64,000 nt of DNA from DGNJ01 sp002388905 (GTDB taxonomy: Bacteria; Pseudomonadota; Gammaproteobacteria; Pseudomonadales; Porticoccaceae). The stretch is from contig DAITSJ010000014.1 in assembly GCA_036843405.1 (NCBI GenBank), forward strand, positions 30,746 through 94,745, read 5' to 3'. The translations under genes and the position numbers were made by a program. The notes beneath the pieces are model-generated. The model was given only the letters and a program-made list of their open reading frames with translations. It did no database searches and was not told where the DNA came from. This document shows, one piece after another, positions 40,853-49,709 of this stretch. Every line of letters starts with the position of its first letter. The stretch's first letter is position 1.

Positions 40853-40911
40853 GGCATAACAAGCCAAAGCAGCCGACCACTATAAGCGTCGGCTGTTTGG
40901 AGCCGTTAGGC
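40853..40911 (+). other. attC site of cassette 3
   Basis: Left core GGCATAAC (40853-40860) and right core GTTAGGC (40905-40911) flank a strong imperfect palindrome, AAGCAGCCGAC on the left and GTCGGCTGTTT on the right, with a loop of about 10 nt. It is the clearest attC fold in the array. Confidence 0.9.
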
Positions 40912-40933
40912 TTAGCAAACAAAAGGAGTAAAG

Positions 40934-41413
40934 ATGAACTACAAGAGTTTTCTAGCTGTCGCGATCTTTGCATTGATTTTGCAGGGCTGTGCAACACATA
41001 AGGCAGCCCCCCGAGCAGATGTAGATAGGCAGAAAACATATAAAATCCCCTTTGATAAAGCATGGAATATTTCTGTCGATTTCTTTGCGGAGAACGGCAT
41101 TAATTTAGACAAAATAGAAAAGGAATCTGGCTTGCTAACAGCTCAAAATGGTTCTGTTGGTATTGGTTACTATTTGAACTGCGGCGAAGCTGGCGGACTT
41201 GGTAGTGGTTTTGAAAATATAAACTCAAGGCTGAATGTGTTGGTTCGGGAAGTAGACGAAAATACTTCGAAAATATCGGTAAATCTTAATGCAGACGCGC
41301 AGGTTGTAAGAAGGAACCTATACGGTCATGCATTAGAGAGAATTGCTGTTAGGTTTGAGTCCACTGGGCAGCTAGAAACTGATATGCATGCTTTTTTTCA
41401 ATCCAAGATCTGA
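40934..41413 (+). CDS. Cassette 4: lipoprotein of unknown function
   Basis: A 159-residue lipoprotein with signal peptide and lipobox LQGC (Cys near residue 17). A mature domain with TYKIPFDKAWNISVDFFAENGINLDKIEKESGLLTA follows, a pattern seen in small periplasmic lipoproteins with a BamC-like or DUF-type alpha/beta module. Function unknown. AAGGAG at 40922-40927 precedes the ATG by 6 nt. The codon use is AT-rich compared with the flanking chromosome. It is the last cassette gene before the decayed end of the array. Confidence 0.78.
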   Translation: MNYKSFLAVAIFALILQGCATHKAAPRADVDRQKTYKIPFDKAWNISVDFFAENGINLDKIEKESGLLTAQNGSVGIGYYLNCGEAGGLGSGFENINSRLNVLVREVDENTSKISVNLNADAQVVRRNLYGHALERIAVRFESTGQLETDMHAFFQSKI

Positions 41414-41415
41414 AT

Positions 41416-41514
41416 GCCTAACAGGGCGCTGCTAGGGACAAACCTACGCTGCGCTCCGGTTTGCGATAACGTAAATTATCTTTCGCACTTTTGAGAAGAG
41501 TGGTGATTTGTCCC
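41416..41514 (+). other. attC site of cassette 4, right core lost
   Basis: The left core GCCTAAC (41416-41422) is intact and pairs with the cassette's own start. GGGACAAA (41435-41442) pairs with TTTGTCCC (41507-41514). No GTTRRRY core follows, so the right end has diverged or been cut at the junction with the chromosome next to nth. Confidence 0.7.
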
Positions 41515-41602
41515 GCAATTTATTGGGATCGCCCGCCGAAAAGCTTGGTTAAGACAGCATTTTAGAAACCATAGTTACGATCGCCGTGACCGGGTATTGG
41601 CT

Positions 41603-42256
<654 letters not shown>

Positions 42257-42448
42257 GCTCAGTGCTTGTGTTTGGCACCCGTCCGGGAAGGTACGAAAGC
42301 GGGATTTCCGCTGGCACCGACAGCGCATCCTTGCCGCGGTCTTTATACCGGGGGGCATCTAAAGGCGGACAGGCAGGTGGTTATTTGTGATCGCCATTAT
42401 GGCATAAATCGCTTCGACCGACTTCCGCGTGCGGGGGCCCCTGGATAT

Positions 42449-42475
42449 AAAAAAGCCCGGCACGTTGCCGGGCTT
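42449..42475 (-). terminator. Rho-independent terminator after the PhoX-like gene
   Basis: On the minus strand a perfect 10-bp stem (AAGCCCGGCA/TGCCGGGCTT) with a 3-nt loop is followed by six T. It lies about 70 bp after the phosphatase stop codon. Confidence 0.92.
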
Positions 42476-42546
42476 AAGTGGTAGCAAGGTATTTTCTTGC
42501 TGGTCTGATACTTTGTAGAAATTATTTTCGCTAAATGGTCAGTACC

Positions 42547-44040
42547 TTAGCGCTTGAACCTGGCGCGGGCGTTGGCATTCTTGACCGACGGGTTCATGCC
42601 GCGCTTCTCCACCGAGGGATTCAGCATATTGTGGGGAATTTCGAACATCCAGATGGCGTCCCCGTGTCCCTCGGGCACCTGGCTAAGGTCGGTGCTGTCC
42701 GGGTGCTGGATGGCGATGGCGAATTTGTTGCCGTCGACTGGATGGAAGATCATGCCGGTGGACTCGGAGCCGTCGACCCGGTTGCTAAGCATGTGGTCCA
42801 GGGATTCGGCCACGCCATCACCGTCGGTGTCCCGGGCAAACCAGACATCGCCGCCCACGTCGGAGCCGTTGGGGGCGTCTTCGATCACGTAGATGTTGCC
42901 GTAGTGGTCCTGGGCCAGGTTGTCGGGCGAGTTCATTTCGCCGGAGGTGGCCGGGAAGCCGGCGTTTTTCGGTGTGTTGGCGTCGCTGGCGAACTCCCGG
43001 ACAATGGCTTCGTTGTTGTCGAGCATTTCCACGGAGTAGACGGTGCGCTCGGAAGTGGCGGCGAAGTAGAGCACTTCGTTGCCGTTATCCAGAGTGCCCA
43101 CCTCGATGTCCTCTGGACGGCCGTAGGGAGTGCCGTTGACTTCATCGGCGGCGCGGCGGCCGGCCCGGTTGCCGGGCCCGCCCGCATTGTCGAAGGGATC
43201 GGTGGCGGTCAGGGGGTTGCCGTCGGCGTCGGTGATGGGCGTCCAGTTGGCCTGTCCCCAGCGGGCTTCACCGCTGTTGGCGGGATGGTTGTAGTTCTCG
43301 GTGGGATCGCCGGCAAAGTTGGTGGCTGTCAGTACATAGGTGGTGCCGCCCTTTGCGTAATCGCTGGGATCGTTGAACACCAGCTTGTAGATGGAGCCGG
43401 AGCGGTCTTCGTCGACAAAGTACAGGGCGCCGCCGTCATTGCTGAAGCGCAGGCCTTCGTGGCTGACGTTGGCGATGCTCTCCAGTTCGCGGATTTCGAT
43501 GTCTGCGGGATCGGCCATGGGGTTGAGGACTTCCATGACGCGGCCTTCGCCGGACCATTCCTCCGCCAGGAACAGGGTGCCGTTGGTGGTCCAGGTGGAG
43601 GGGTCGAAAGCGCCCCAGTCGTTGCTCCAGTCACCATTGAGACCTTCCAGGTCGCCGCGGAACAGCACGTCGCTGCGGTCGTTGGCGATGTCGTAGCGGG
43701 TCACGCCGGCACCGACAAAGGTTTCGTGGGGAATAAACAGGTAATCGCCGGTATCGTCGAAAGCGATCATGTCCATCATGGAGGCGCCAGTGCCCAGGCC
43801 AGGTACGCGAACGACGGACTGGTGAGCCGCGTCTTCCACCTCGTGGAGGCTGGTGAGGTTACTCTGGATCAATCCGGCCGGGGCTTCCCAGGGCGCGGTC
43901 AGTTCCTCGTTGGAGTTGGGCATGGTAACCGCCGCGGAAGCCGTCAGGGGTACGAAGTACGTATCGGTGCCGGCGCTGGCGATCTGGGCTACGGCGAGGG
44001 AAACGCCGGCGGCCAGAAGCTTGAGCTTGTGAGATTTCAT
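42547..44040 (-). CDS. phoX: PhoX-like alkaline phosphatase (DUF839)
   Basis: A 497-residue exported protein of the DUF839/PhoX family, calcium- and iron-dependent phosphatases that free phosphate from organic esters. The recognisable blocks are SMMDMIAFDDTGDYLFIPHETFVGAGVTRYD, WGAFDPSTWTTNGTLFLAEEWSGEGRV, SHEGLRFSNDGGALYFVDEDRSGSIYKL and PYGRPEDIEVG. The signal peptide (MKSHKLKLLAAGVSLAVAQIASA) has no twin arginine, unlike classical Tat-exported PhoX. Sec export, possibly followed by type II secretion, is therefore likely. AGGAG precedes the ATG. A Pho-box-like promoter lies about 107 bp upstream. Confidence 0.85.
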   Translation of the reverse strand: MKSHKLKLLAAGVSLAVAQIASAGTDTYFVPLTASAAVTMPNSNEELTAPWEAPAGLIQSNLTSLHEVEDAAHQSVVRVPGLGTGASMMDMIAFDDTGDYLFIPHETFVGAGVTRYDIANDRSDVLFRGDLEGLNGDWSNDWGAFDPSTWTTNGTLFLAEEWSGEGRVMEVLNPMADPADIEIRELESIANVSHEGLRFSNDGGALYFVDEDRSGSIYKLVFNDPSDYAKGGTTYVLTATNFAGDPTENYNHPANSGEARWGQANWTPITDADGNPLTATDPFDNAGGPGNRAGRRAADEVNGTPYGRPEDIEVGTLDNGNEVLYFAATSERTVYSVEMLDNNEAIVREFASDANTPKNAGFPATSGEMNSPDNLAQDHYGNIYVIEDAPNGSDVGGDVWFARDTDGDGVAESLDHMLSNRVDGSESTGMIFHPVDGNKFAIAIQHPDSTDLSQVPEGHGDAIWMFEIPHNMLNPSVEKRGMNPSVKNANARARFKR

Positions 44041-44080
44041 ATTGTGTAGCTCCTATGGATGATTCGTGAGGATGCGTGAC

Positions 44081-44112
44081 GACAAGCAGCGCGCTTAAGC
44101 GCACCGCTTGTC
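44081..44112 (-). promoter_or_regulatory. Hairpin in the phoX 5' untranslated region
   Basis: GACAAGC at 44081-44087 pairs with GCTTGTC at 44106-44112 around a 12-bp perfect palindrome GCGCTTAAGCGC at 44091-44102. It lies between the predicted phoX promoter and the start codon, so it would form in the leader RNA, or it could be a DNA-binding site. Confidence 0.5.
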
Positions 44113-44130
44113 AGGAGCCAGTGTGGTTGC

Positions 44131-44164
44131 CTTATATGAAATCCATTGGACAGTTTTATAGAAG
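44131..44164 (-). promoter_or_regulatory. Pho-box-like promoter of phoX
   Basis: On the minus strand CTTCTATAAAACTGTCCA (44164-44147) matches the Pho box consensus CTGTCATAWAWCTGTCAY at 13 of 18 positions, including ATAAAACTGTC without a break. Exactly 10 nt further lies TATAAG (44136-44131) as a -10. This is the spacing of PhoB-activated promoters. Confidence 0.65.
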
Positions 44165-44228
44165 TTTGATGAAGAAAATATGGCAGTGATACCGATCGTT
44201 TCTCAGGTTGCCGTCATAATGATTTGAA

Positions 44229-45887
44229 TCATTGCTCTTTTTCTTCAGGCCAGTCGAGACGGATATCCCAGTCGTAGGTCACTTCCTCGGGCAGGGTGGG
44301 GGTGGTTTGGTTATCGATCTCGGCATAGACGTTGTCCGGCGGCGTTACCGTGGCGTCCCGGCCGAAGATAAAATCCTGGTCCTCGACGATAACCTTGTAG
44401 GCCTTGTTGAGCTGGAGCGCCCGTTCGGGGGAGGGCGCTATCAGTTGGTAGACGTCCTCTGCCGCGGCGATTTTGGCCCGGTTGACGGTGCCGTCCGCAT
44501 TGAAGAACTTTTCCTGGATTTCTGTGTTATTGCGAAATTCGCTGCTGCCCACGCGCTCGAAATAGGTGGCGATCTCGCCCTGGCTTTCACCCCGATTGGG
44601 GGCGTCGGGCATGCCGGTCAGGTCGATGTAGCCCCAGCCCCTTGCGCCATCGATCTTGCGGGCAAAGCTGAAGGTTTTGTCGATGGTGGCGCCGATGGAC
44701 GTATGGCAGCCCATGCAGAACATATTTTCCTCGAAGGTGTTGGCCCTGAGCCGTCCCTCCCCGTCCTCGATAAACCCCTGTATGACCCAGCCCATCTCAT
44801 TGTCCAGGCCCCGCTGGCCCCGGTTGATATAGCCGGGCAGCCGACCCATTTCCTTGTTCCAGTGTTCCTCCCGGTAGCCCTGTGCCAGGGCAAACTTGGG
44901 CAGTGCGTAATCCTTGCGCATATAGCGCACTTCCTTCATCCGTCGGGAAATGCCCACCCGCTCGCCATTGACTCCGAGATACCGCACCGTATGGAGAAAT
45001 TCAGTGCCCTGGGGAAAAATACCGGCCTCGAAATAATAGTTGGCGGCGGCGCCCACGTAGGCGGTGACATTGTCGATTTTTTGAACGATAGTGAGTCGTT
45101 TGTCATTGTTGAGGTCGGCATCAATCACCTGTTCGTCGATGGGGGGCGTGGAAATCGAAGACAGGCCCTTGATGCTGGCCTCGACAATGCTGAGATTGGC
45201 CAGATAAATATCGCGACTGTAATTGCCGTCGACGTTTTCCCGGTAGACCGCCGGTAGCCGAATCATGACGTCATCGGTGGAACCGTTGGTGGGCCAGAAG
45301 GTGCTGGGCATGGGCTTGTAGTTAAATGCCACCCATTGGCTGCCGTCCCTGGCAAAACCCAGTTCGTCGAAAGCCTTTTCCTTATTTTCCAGGCCGGCCA
45401 GGTCCGGTATCCAGCCCTTGAAACCGGCTTGCCGGAGACGTTCCGGCAGGGCGGAGTAGTTGTCTTGACGCACCCAGTCCAGAATTTCCCGGTCACTGAT
45501 GGCGTCAACCCGTTGACTCCGGTCTTCGAACAGGTTTTTCCAGTGATTGGTCATGCCCTGGTCGCTAAAGCTGTAGGCCACCTGCAAATCCCGGTCGTCC
45601 ATGACATTTTCCCGGCCGTGGATACTGTCCTGGTGGCAGACGTAGCAGGGATTGTATTTACCTTCGGTGCGGGTATAGCACTGGGGCGGAATGACCGCTT
45701 CCCGGTTGTACATGGCGGTAACGGGGTGGACCGGAGGGTCCGGGGGAATCACGCCGGTACTGTTGCGCACCGACGCCAGTGTCGCCAGGTGGAGTTGGCG
45801 GTCCTGGTCCTTGCCGGCAATAGCGGCACTCGCGCTGAAAGCACTGAGGGCGAGCAGCCAAATAGCGAATGGATGATGAAGACTCAT
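44229..45887 (-). CDS. Exported di-haem cytochrome c-like protein
   Basis: A 552-residue protein with a Sec signal peptide (about residues 1-24, ending SAAIAG) and two CxxCH haem-binding motifs, CYVCH near residue 80 and CMGCH near residue 394. The long stretch between them and after them has no recognised domain. It should be periplasmic or secreted and carry out electron transfer or oxidation. Between phoX and the gsp operon it could be part of the phosphate-starvation response, but no Pho box in its orientation was found. It is divergent from gspE. The ribosome-binding site is weak. phoX lies 188 bp downstream on the same strand. Confidence 0.78.
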   Translation of the reverse strand: MSLHHPFAIWLLALSAFSASAAIAGKDQDRQLHLATLASVRNSTGVIPPDPPVHPVTAMYNREAVIPPQCYTRTEGKYNPCYVCHQDSIHGRENVMDDRDLQVAYSFSDQGMTNHWKNLFEDRSQRVDAISDREILDWVRQDNYSALPERLRQAGFKGWIPDLAGLENKEKAFDELGFARDGSQWVAFNYKPMPSTFWPTNGSTDDVMIRLPAVYRENVDGNYSRDIYLANLSIVEASIKGLSSISTPPIDEQVIDADLNNDKRLTIVQKIDNVTAYVGAAANYYFEAGIFPQGTEFLHTVRYLGVNGERVGISRRMKEVRYMRKDYALPKFALAQGYREEHWNKEMGRLPGYINRGQRGLDNEMGWVIQGFIEDGEGRLRANTFEENMFCMGCHTSIGATIDKTFSFARKIDGARGWGYIDLTGMPDAPNRGESQGEIATYFERVGSSEFRNNTEIQEKFFNADGTVNRAKIAAAEDVYQLIAPSPERALQLNKAYKVIVEDQDFIFGRDATVTPPDNVYAEIDNQTTPTLPEEVTYDWDIRLDWPEEKEQ

Positions 45888-45980
45888 GGCGACGTGTTCC
45901 GCGAAAAAACAGGAACCGAAACCGTAATCATTCCAGATTGAGGTTTTGTGACAATCGCGGCGCAGTCGTACCGACCGGCG

Positions 45981-46014
45981 CTGTCAAAATTTTGTCATGT
46001 CCCTGTGGAAAGAT
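45981..46014 (+). promoter_or_regulatory. Pho-box-like promoter of the type II secretion operon
   Basis: CTGTCAAAATTTTGTCAT (45981-45998) matches the Pho box consensus at 15 of 18 positions, with two TGTCA direct repeats 11 bp apart. AAAGAT (46009-46014), a weak -10 (3 of 6), starts 10 nt after the box. It faces gspE. Confidence 0.65.
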
Positions 46015-46080
46015 GTCGGGATCAATGGGTTACCGGGTTTGGTCCTGGGTCGATGTCCGGCCAGCGGCACGGCCAGCCCG

Positions 46081-47565
46081 ATGCAATACGCCGTCTCACC
46101 ACCAAAAGTCCAACTTATGGAACTCCTGCCATTCGAGTTCGCTCGCAAGCAGTCGGTCATTCTGGACACATCTGCCGGCGCGCTTTACATCACCAACGGC
46201 ACCTCTCCCGGCGCGGTGATGGAAGTCCAGCGCGTACTGCGGGAACTGCCGGCCGTAAGCGTCGTGGATCAGGATTCCTTCGAGCGAAAGATCCAGGCTG
46301 CTTACGCCGGGCGCAAGGACAGTTCCGCCACGGTGATGGAGGACATCAAGGACAGTGCCGACCTCCAGGCCGTGGCGAGCAGCCTGGAGGAAGCCGGCGA
46401 CCTGCTCGACAAGGACGACGACGCCCCCATCATCCGGCTGCTCAATGCCATCCTGGCGGAAGCGCTGAACGAGAAAGCCTCCGACATTCACGTGGAGCCC
46501 TACCGGGACCAGGCGCGGGTGCGCTTTCGCCTGGACGGCGTGCTGCGCACGGTATTGACCCCGGCCGCCCATATCACGCCCCTGCTGGTATCGCGTATCA
46601 AGGTAATGGCCAGGCTGGATATTTCCGAAAAGCGCCTGCCCCAGGACGGACGCATGTCCGTGCGCTTGGGCGGGCGCAGCGTCGACTTGCGTGTCTCCAC
46701 CATTCCCTCCACATACGGCGAACGGGTGGTGATGCGGTTGCTGGATAAGTCGGCCACCAAGCTGGCCATCGAAGACCTGGGCATGACTTCCCATCAGCGC
46801 CACACACTGAAATCCCTGATTGCCCGGCCCCACGGCATGATCCTGGTGACCGGCCCCACGGGCTCCGGCAAGACCACTACCTTGTATGCCGCCCTGCTGG
46901 AAATGGACAAGCGGGAGCGGAACATCATGACCGTCGAGGACCCGGTTGAGTACGACCTGGAGGGTATCAGCCAGACCCAGATCAATCTCCGGGCCGGCAT
47001 GACCTTCGCGCGGGGCCTCAAGGCGATTCTGCGCCAGGATCCGGACGTGGTTCTGATCGGCGAAATCCGTGACAACGAGACCGCGGAAATCGCCGTTCAA
47101 TCCAGCCTCACCGGTCACCTGGTGCTGTCCACCCTGCACACCAACACCGCCCTCGGGGCCATTACCCGAATGGAAGACCTGGGTGTCGAACACTTCCTGC
47201 TGGCCTCCACCCTGCGCGGCGTCATCGCCCAGCGTCTGCTGCGCAAGCTTTGCCTTCATTGCCGCGAACCGGTAATGCCGGACCCGGCAGTCTATCCGGA
47301 ACTGGCCGGCGTCGAGAGCCGGGAAATATACCGGGCCTCCGGCTGTGAACACTGCAACTGGACGGGCTATGCGGGCCGGACGTCGGTCTTCGAAGTAGTG
47401 GAAGTGGACGATGACCTCCAGAGCCTGATCCACCGCCGCGCCGACGAGAGCGAGCTGGAGGCGGCGGTGCGCAGAACCACCCCGGGCATCCATCAGGAAG
47501 GGTGCCGGTTGGTTGCCGCAGGTGTCACCAGCATGGAAGAAGTGATGCGCGTGACCAGCTCTTGA
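46081..47565 (+). CDS. gspE: Type II secretion ATPase GspE
   Basis: The cytoplasmic ATPase that powers the type II secretion pseudopilus, about 494 residues. Walker A is GPTGSGKTTTLYAALL near residue 257. Asp-box and Walker B are in QDPDVVLIGEIRDNETAEIA, and the His box is STLHTN. A tetracysteine zinc motif near residue 400-445 (CLHC...CEHC) is typical of GspE. The frame is open to 45997, which is inside the Pho box. ATG 46081 gives the usual short lead before LPFEFARKQ. ATG 46117 is an alternative; neither has a good ribosome-binding site. It is the first gene of the gsp operon. Confidence 0.94.
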   Translation: MQYAVSPPKVQLMELLPFEFARKQSVILDTSAGALYITNGTSPGAVMEVQRVLRELPAVSVVDQDSFERKIQAAYAGRKDSSATVMEDIKDSADLQAVASSLEEAGDLLDKDDDAPIIRLLNAILAEALNEKASDIHVEPYRDQARVRFRLDGVLRTVLTPAAHITPLLVSRIKVMARLDISEKRLPQDGRMSVRLGGRSVDLRVSTIPSTYGERVVMRLLDKSATKLAIEDLGMTSHQRHTLKSLIARPHGMILVTGPTGSGKTTTLYAALLEMDKRERNIMTVEDPVEYDLEGISQTQINLRAGMTFARGLKAILRQDPDVVLIGEIRDNETAEIAVQSSLTGHLVLSTLHTNTALGAITRMEDLGVEHFLLASTLRGVIAQRLLRKLCLHCREPVMPDPAVYPELAGVESREIYRASGCEHCNWTGYAGRTSVFEVVEVDDDLQSLIHRRADESELEAAVRRTTPGIHQEGCRLVAAGVTSMEEVMRVTSS

Positions 47566-47582
47566 ACAGTTGAGCGATAGCC

Positions 47583-48791
47583 ATGCCGACCTTCCAGTAC
47601 CTGGCTTACGACGCCGATGGCAAGCGCCTGAAATCCAGCAGTGCCGCGGATTCCGAGCGCCAATTGCGGCGCGAACTGAAGTCACGCGGTATTTTCGTTT
47701 CTTCGGTCAAGCGGCTTTCCGCTGGCGAAGGCGGTCGGGAGCGGTCTTTATGGCGGCGCTCCGTATCCCTGGCCGACCTGTCCCAGCTGATTCGCCAACT
47801 GGCTATCCTGCTGAATGCGGGGATCGCCCTCGACGAAGCCTTCCAGTTGATTTCGGATCAGACCGAGAACAGCCGGCAGAAATCCGTTGTGGAGAGTTGG
47901 CGGGAAGGGGTACTGGCCGGTTACAGCTTTTCCGAGGCCATCAGGAAATCCCCCTATCCGGTCGACGACAAATTGATCGCCGCCATCGGTGTGGCCGAGG
48001 AAACCGGCCACCTGCACCAGGTTCTCGACCGCATGGCCGACGACCTGGAATTGGGCAACGACAACCGGCAGACCCTGGTCAAGGGCATGATCTACCCGGC
48101 GGTCATGATCGTGGTGGCCATCGTTGTGATCGGTGTCATGGTGGGTTACGTGGTGCCCCAGGTGGCCAAGGTCTTCGTCAATGCCCGCCAGGAATTGCCG
48201 TTGCTTACCCGGGCCACCATCGGTGCCAGCGATTTTCTCAGGGGCTACGGGTTGTATCTCGTTCTGGGTATTGCCGGGGCTTTTACCCTATTTCTCTTCC
48301 TGTTGCGGGATAGGGGGCGGCGCACCCGGTGGCACAGATCCCTGCTGAAAATGCCTGTCGTCGGCCAATGGATTCTAATCGCCAATCTGGCCGACTGGTG
48401 CCGGAGCATGGGGACACTGCTGGCCAGCGGCGTGTCGGCCATGCCCGCGCTGACCATCGCGTCGGCCGGTATGGGCAACCTTCACCTGAAGAACAAGATG
48501 GAAGCGGTTCGGGAAAAGGTCCGGCAGGGCAACAGCCTGTCCCAGGGGCTCAAGAGCGAGCGGTTCGTGCCCGGATTCCTGCTGCACATGGTGGGCAGCG
48601 GCGAGAGTTCCGGGGAACTGGACCGCATGCTGCTGAAAGTATCGGACTACTACACGGCGCGGCTGCGCAACACCGTCGAGACCCTTTTGAAACTACTGGA
48701 ACCGGCACTGATCGTGTTCATGGGGCTTGTCGTGCTGCTGATCGTTGGCGCTGTTCTGGTACCGATTGTCAAGATGAATCAATTGATCTGA
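47583..48791 (+). CDS. gspF: Type II secretion inner-membrane platform protein GspF
   Basis: A 402-residue polytopic platform protein that couples the ATPase to pseudopilus assembly. The N-terminal FQYLAYDADGKRLKSSSAADSERQLRRELK segment, two T2SSF domains (about 70-190 and 270-400) and three membrane helices, including ILVFMGLVVLLIVGAVLVPI at the end, are all as expected. It lies 17 bp after gspE. Confidence 0.95.
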   Translation: MPTFQYLAYDADGKRLKSSSAADSERQLRRELKSRGIFVSSVKRLSAGEGGRERSLWRRSVSLADLSQLIRQLAILLNAGIALDEAFQLISDQTENSRQKSVVESWREGVLAGYSFSEAIRKSPYPVDDKLIAAIGVAEETGHLHQVLDRMADDLELGNDNRQTLVKGMIYPAVMIVVAIVVIGVMVGYVVPQVAKVFVNARQELPLLTRATIGASDFLRGYGLYLVLGIAGAFTLFLFLLRDRGRRTRWHRSLLKMPVVGQWILIANLADWCRSMGTLLASGVSAMPALTIASAGMGNLHLKNKMEAVREKVRQGNSLSQGLKSERFVPGFLLHMVGSGESSGELDRMLLKVSDYYTARLRNTVETLLKLLEPALIVFMGLVVLLIVGAVLVPIVKMNQLI

Positions 48792-48801
48792 GGGGCTTGT
48801 T

Positions 48802-49227
48802 ATGAATCAGGCAAACCATAGGGGTTTTACATTAATCGAGGTGATGGTGGTGCTGGTCATCATTGGCTTGTTGGCGGTAATTGTCGTGCCATCGGTGATG
48901 GACCGCCCGGACGAAGCGCGCCAGATCAAGGCGACCCAGGATATCCGGGCGCTGGAAAACGCCCTCAAGCTTTATCGACTGGACAACTATCGCTACCCCA
49001 GCCAGCAAGAAGGGCTCAATGCGTTGGTCGACAAACCCGATTCGGCGAAAAACTGGAAGGGCCCCTATGTCGAGCGATTGCCTGGCGACCCCTGGGATTC
49101 TCCCTACCGGTACCGCAATCCCGGCAGCAAGAGCAACAGTGTCGATGTCTATTCCCTCGGCGCCGATGGCCGCGAAGGTGGTGATGGCATCGATGCCGAT
49201 ATCGGCAATTGGTCCCTGGACGGCTGA
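48802..49227 (+). CDS. gspG: Major pseudopilin GspG
   Basis: A 141-residue major pseudopilin. The prepilin cleavage site is HRG|FTLIEVMVVLVIIG with Glu at +5, followed by the conserved C-terminal domain (YRLDNYRYPSQQEGLNALV, WKGPYVERLPGDPWDSPY) containing the calcium-site region. The prepilin peptidase (GspO) is not in the window. The stop codon TGA overlaps the gspH ATG by one base. Confidence 0.95.
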   Translation: MNQANHRGFTLIEVMVVLVIIGLLAVIVVPSVMDRPDEARQIKATQDIRALENALKLYRLDNYRYPSQQEGLNALVDKPDSAKNWKGPYVERLPGDPWDSPYRYRNPGSKSNSVDVYSLGADGREGGDGIDADIGNWSLDG

Positions 49228-49709
49228 TGCGTCACCGAGGCTTTACGCTTATTGAGATTCTTGTCGGCCTGGTGATCATCGGTTTGAGTGCCGCCGTCAT
49301 CAGTCTGGGCATGGAGCGGCTTGCCAGCGATGGCACCGGCAGGGCCTCGGCGCAACTTGCCGACTGGCTGCAGGAAATGAGCGATGCCGCGGTGCTCAAT
49401 GGTGCGATTTATGGCGCCCGGCTGGACCGCGCCGACAATCGCCTGGACCCCGTGGTTTATTTCCATCATCGCTGGTGGGACCTGGACGACGAAACTGCCG
49501 ACGATTTCGAGCTGGGAGACAATGTGACGGTGCTTCTCGAGGTGGTCGAGCGCCGGCCCGAGGAAGCTGGGGAGAACCTGCCCGATATGATCTTCTTTCC
49601 CTCCGGCCAGGTGATGCCCGCCCGGGTCCGGCTGCAAAGCCGGGACGGGACCTTCCATTCCACCATCGAAAGAAACGAGGACGGTGTTTTTGCCGTGGCA
49701 TCGACATGA
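49227..49709 (+). CDS. gspH: Minor pseudopilin GspH
   Basis: A 160-residue minor pseudopilin with cleavage site RHRG|FTLIEILVGLVIIG and a C-terminal beta-rich domain (FFPSGQVMPARVRLQ). The frame opens at 49209, but ATG 49227 overlaps the gspG stop (TGATG) and gives the expected short leader. It overlaps gspI by four bases. Confidence 0.92.
   Translation: MRHRGFTLIEILVGLVIIGLSAAVISLGMERLASDGTGRASAQLADWLQEMSDAAVLNGAIYGARLDRADNRLDPVVYFHHRWWDLDDETADDFELGDNVTVLLEVVERRPEEAGENLPDMIFFPSGQVMPARVRLQSRDGTFHSTIERNEDGVFAVAST

Larger units (their letters stand above)
39567..41514 (+). mobile_element. Integron gene-cassette array without integrase (CALIN-like), four cassettes
   Basis: Four units, each with one plus-strand gene followed by an attC-like site, are joined head to tail at GTTRRRY-type cores: 39566, 39892, 40279 and 40905. 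In integrons the first bases of a cassette pair with the left core of its own attC. That test holds: GTTATGTG with CACAAAAC (7 of 8), GTTATGC with GCATAAC, GTTATGCC with GGCATAAC, and GTTAGGC with GCCTAAC. The genes are AT-richer than their neighbours. The last attC has lost its right core. The array sits between an acyl-CoA dehydrogenase operon and nth, with no integrase nearby. Confidence 0.85.

Noticed and set aside
42535..44049. 504-residue plus-strand open frame opposite phoX
   Set aside because: The composition is Val/Gly/His-rich without motifs. The minus strand has a signal peptide, a ribosome-binding site, a terminator and DUF839 motifs.
45997..46080. Longer N-terminus for GspE from 45997
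   Set aside because: This start lies inside the Pho-box-like site and upstream of the predicted -10, and it adds residues not seen in GspE proteins.
46096..47685. 529-residue minus-strand open frame
   Set aside because: It is antisense to gspE and gspF, which have unambiguous motifs.
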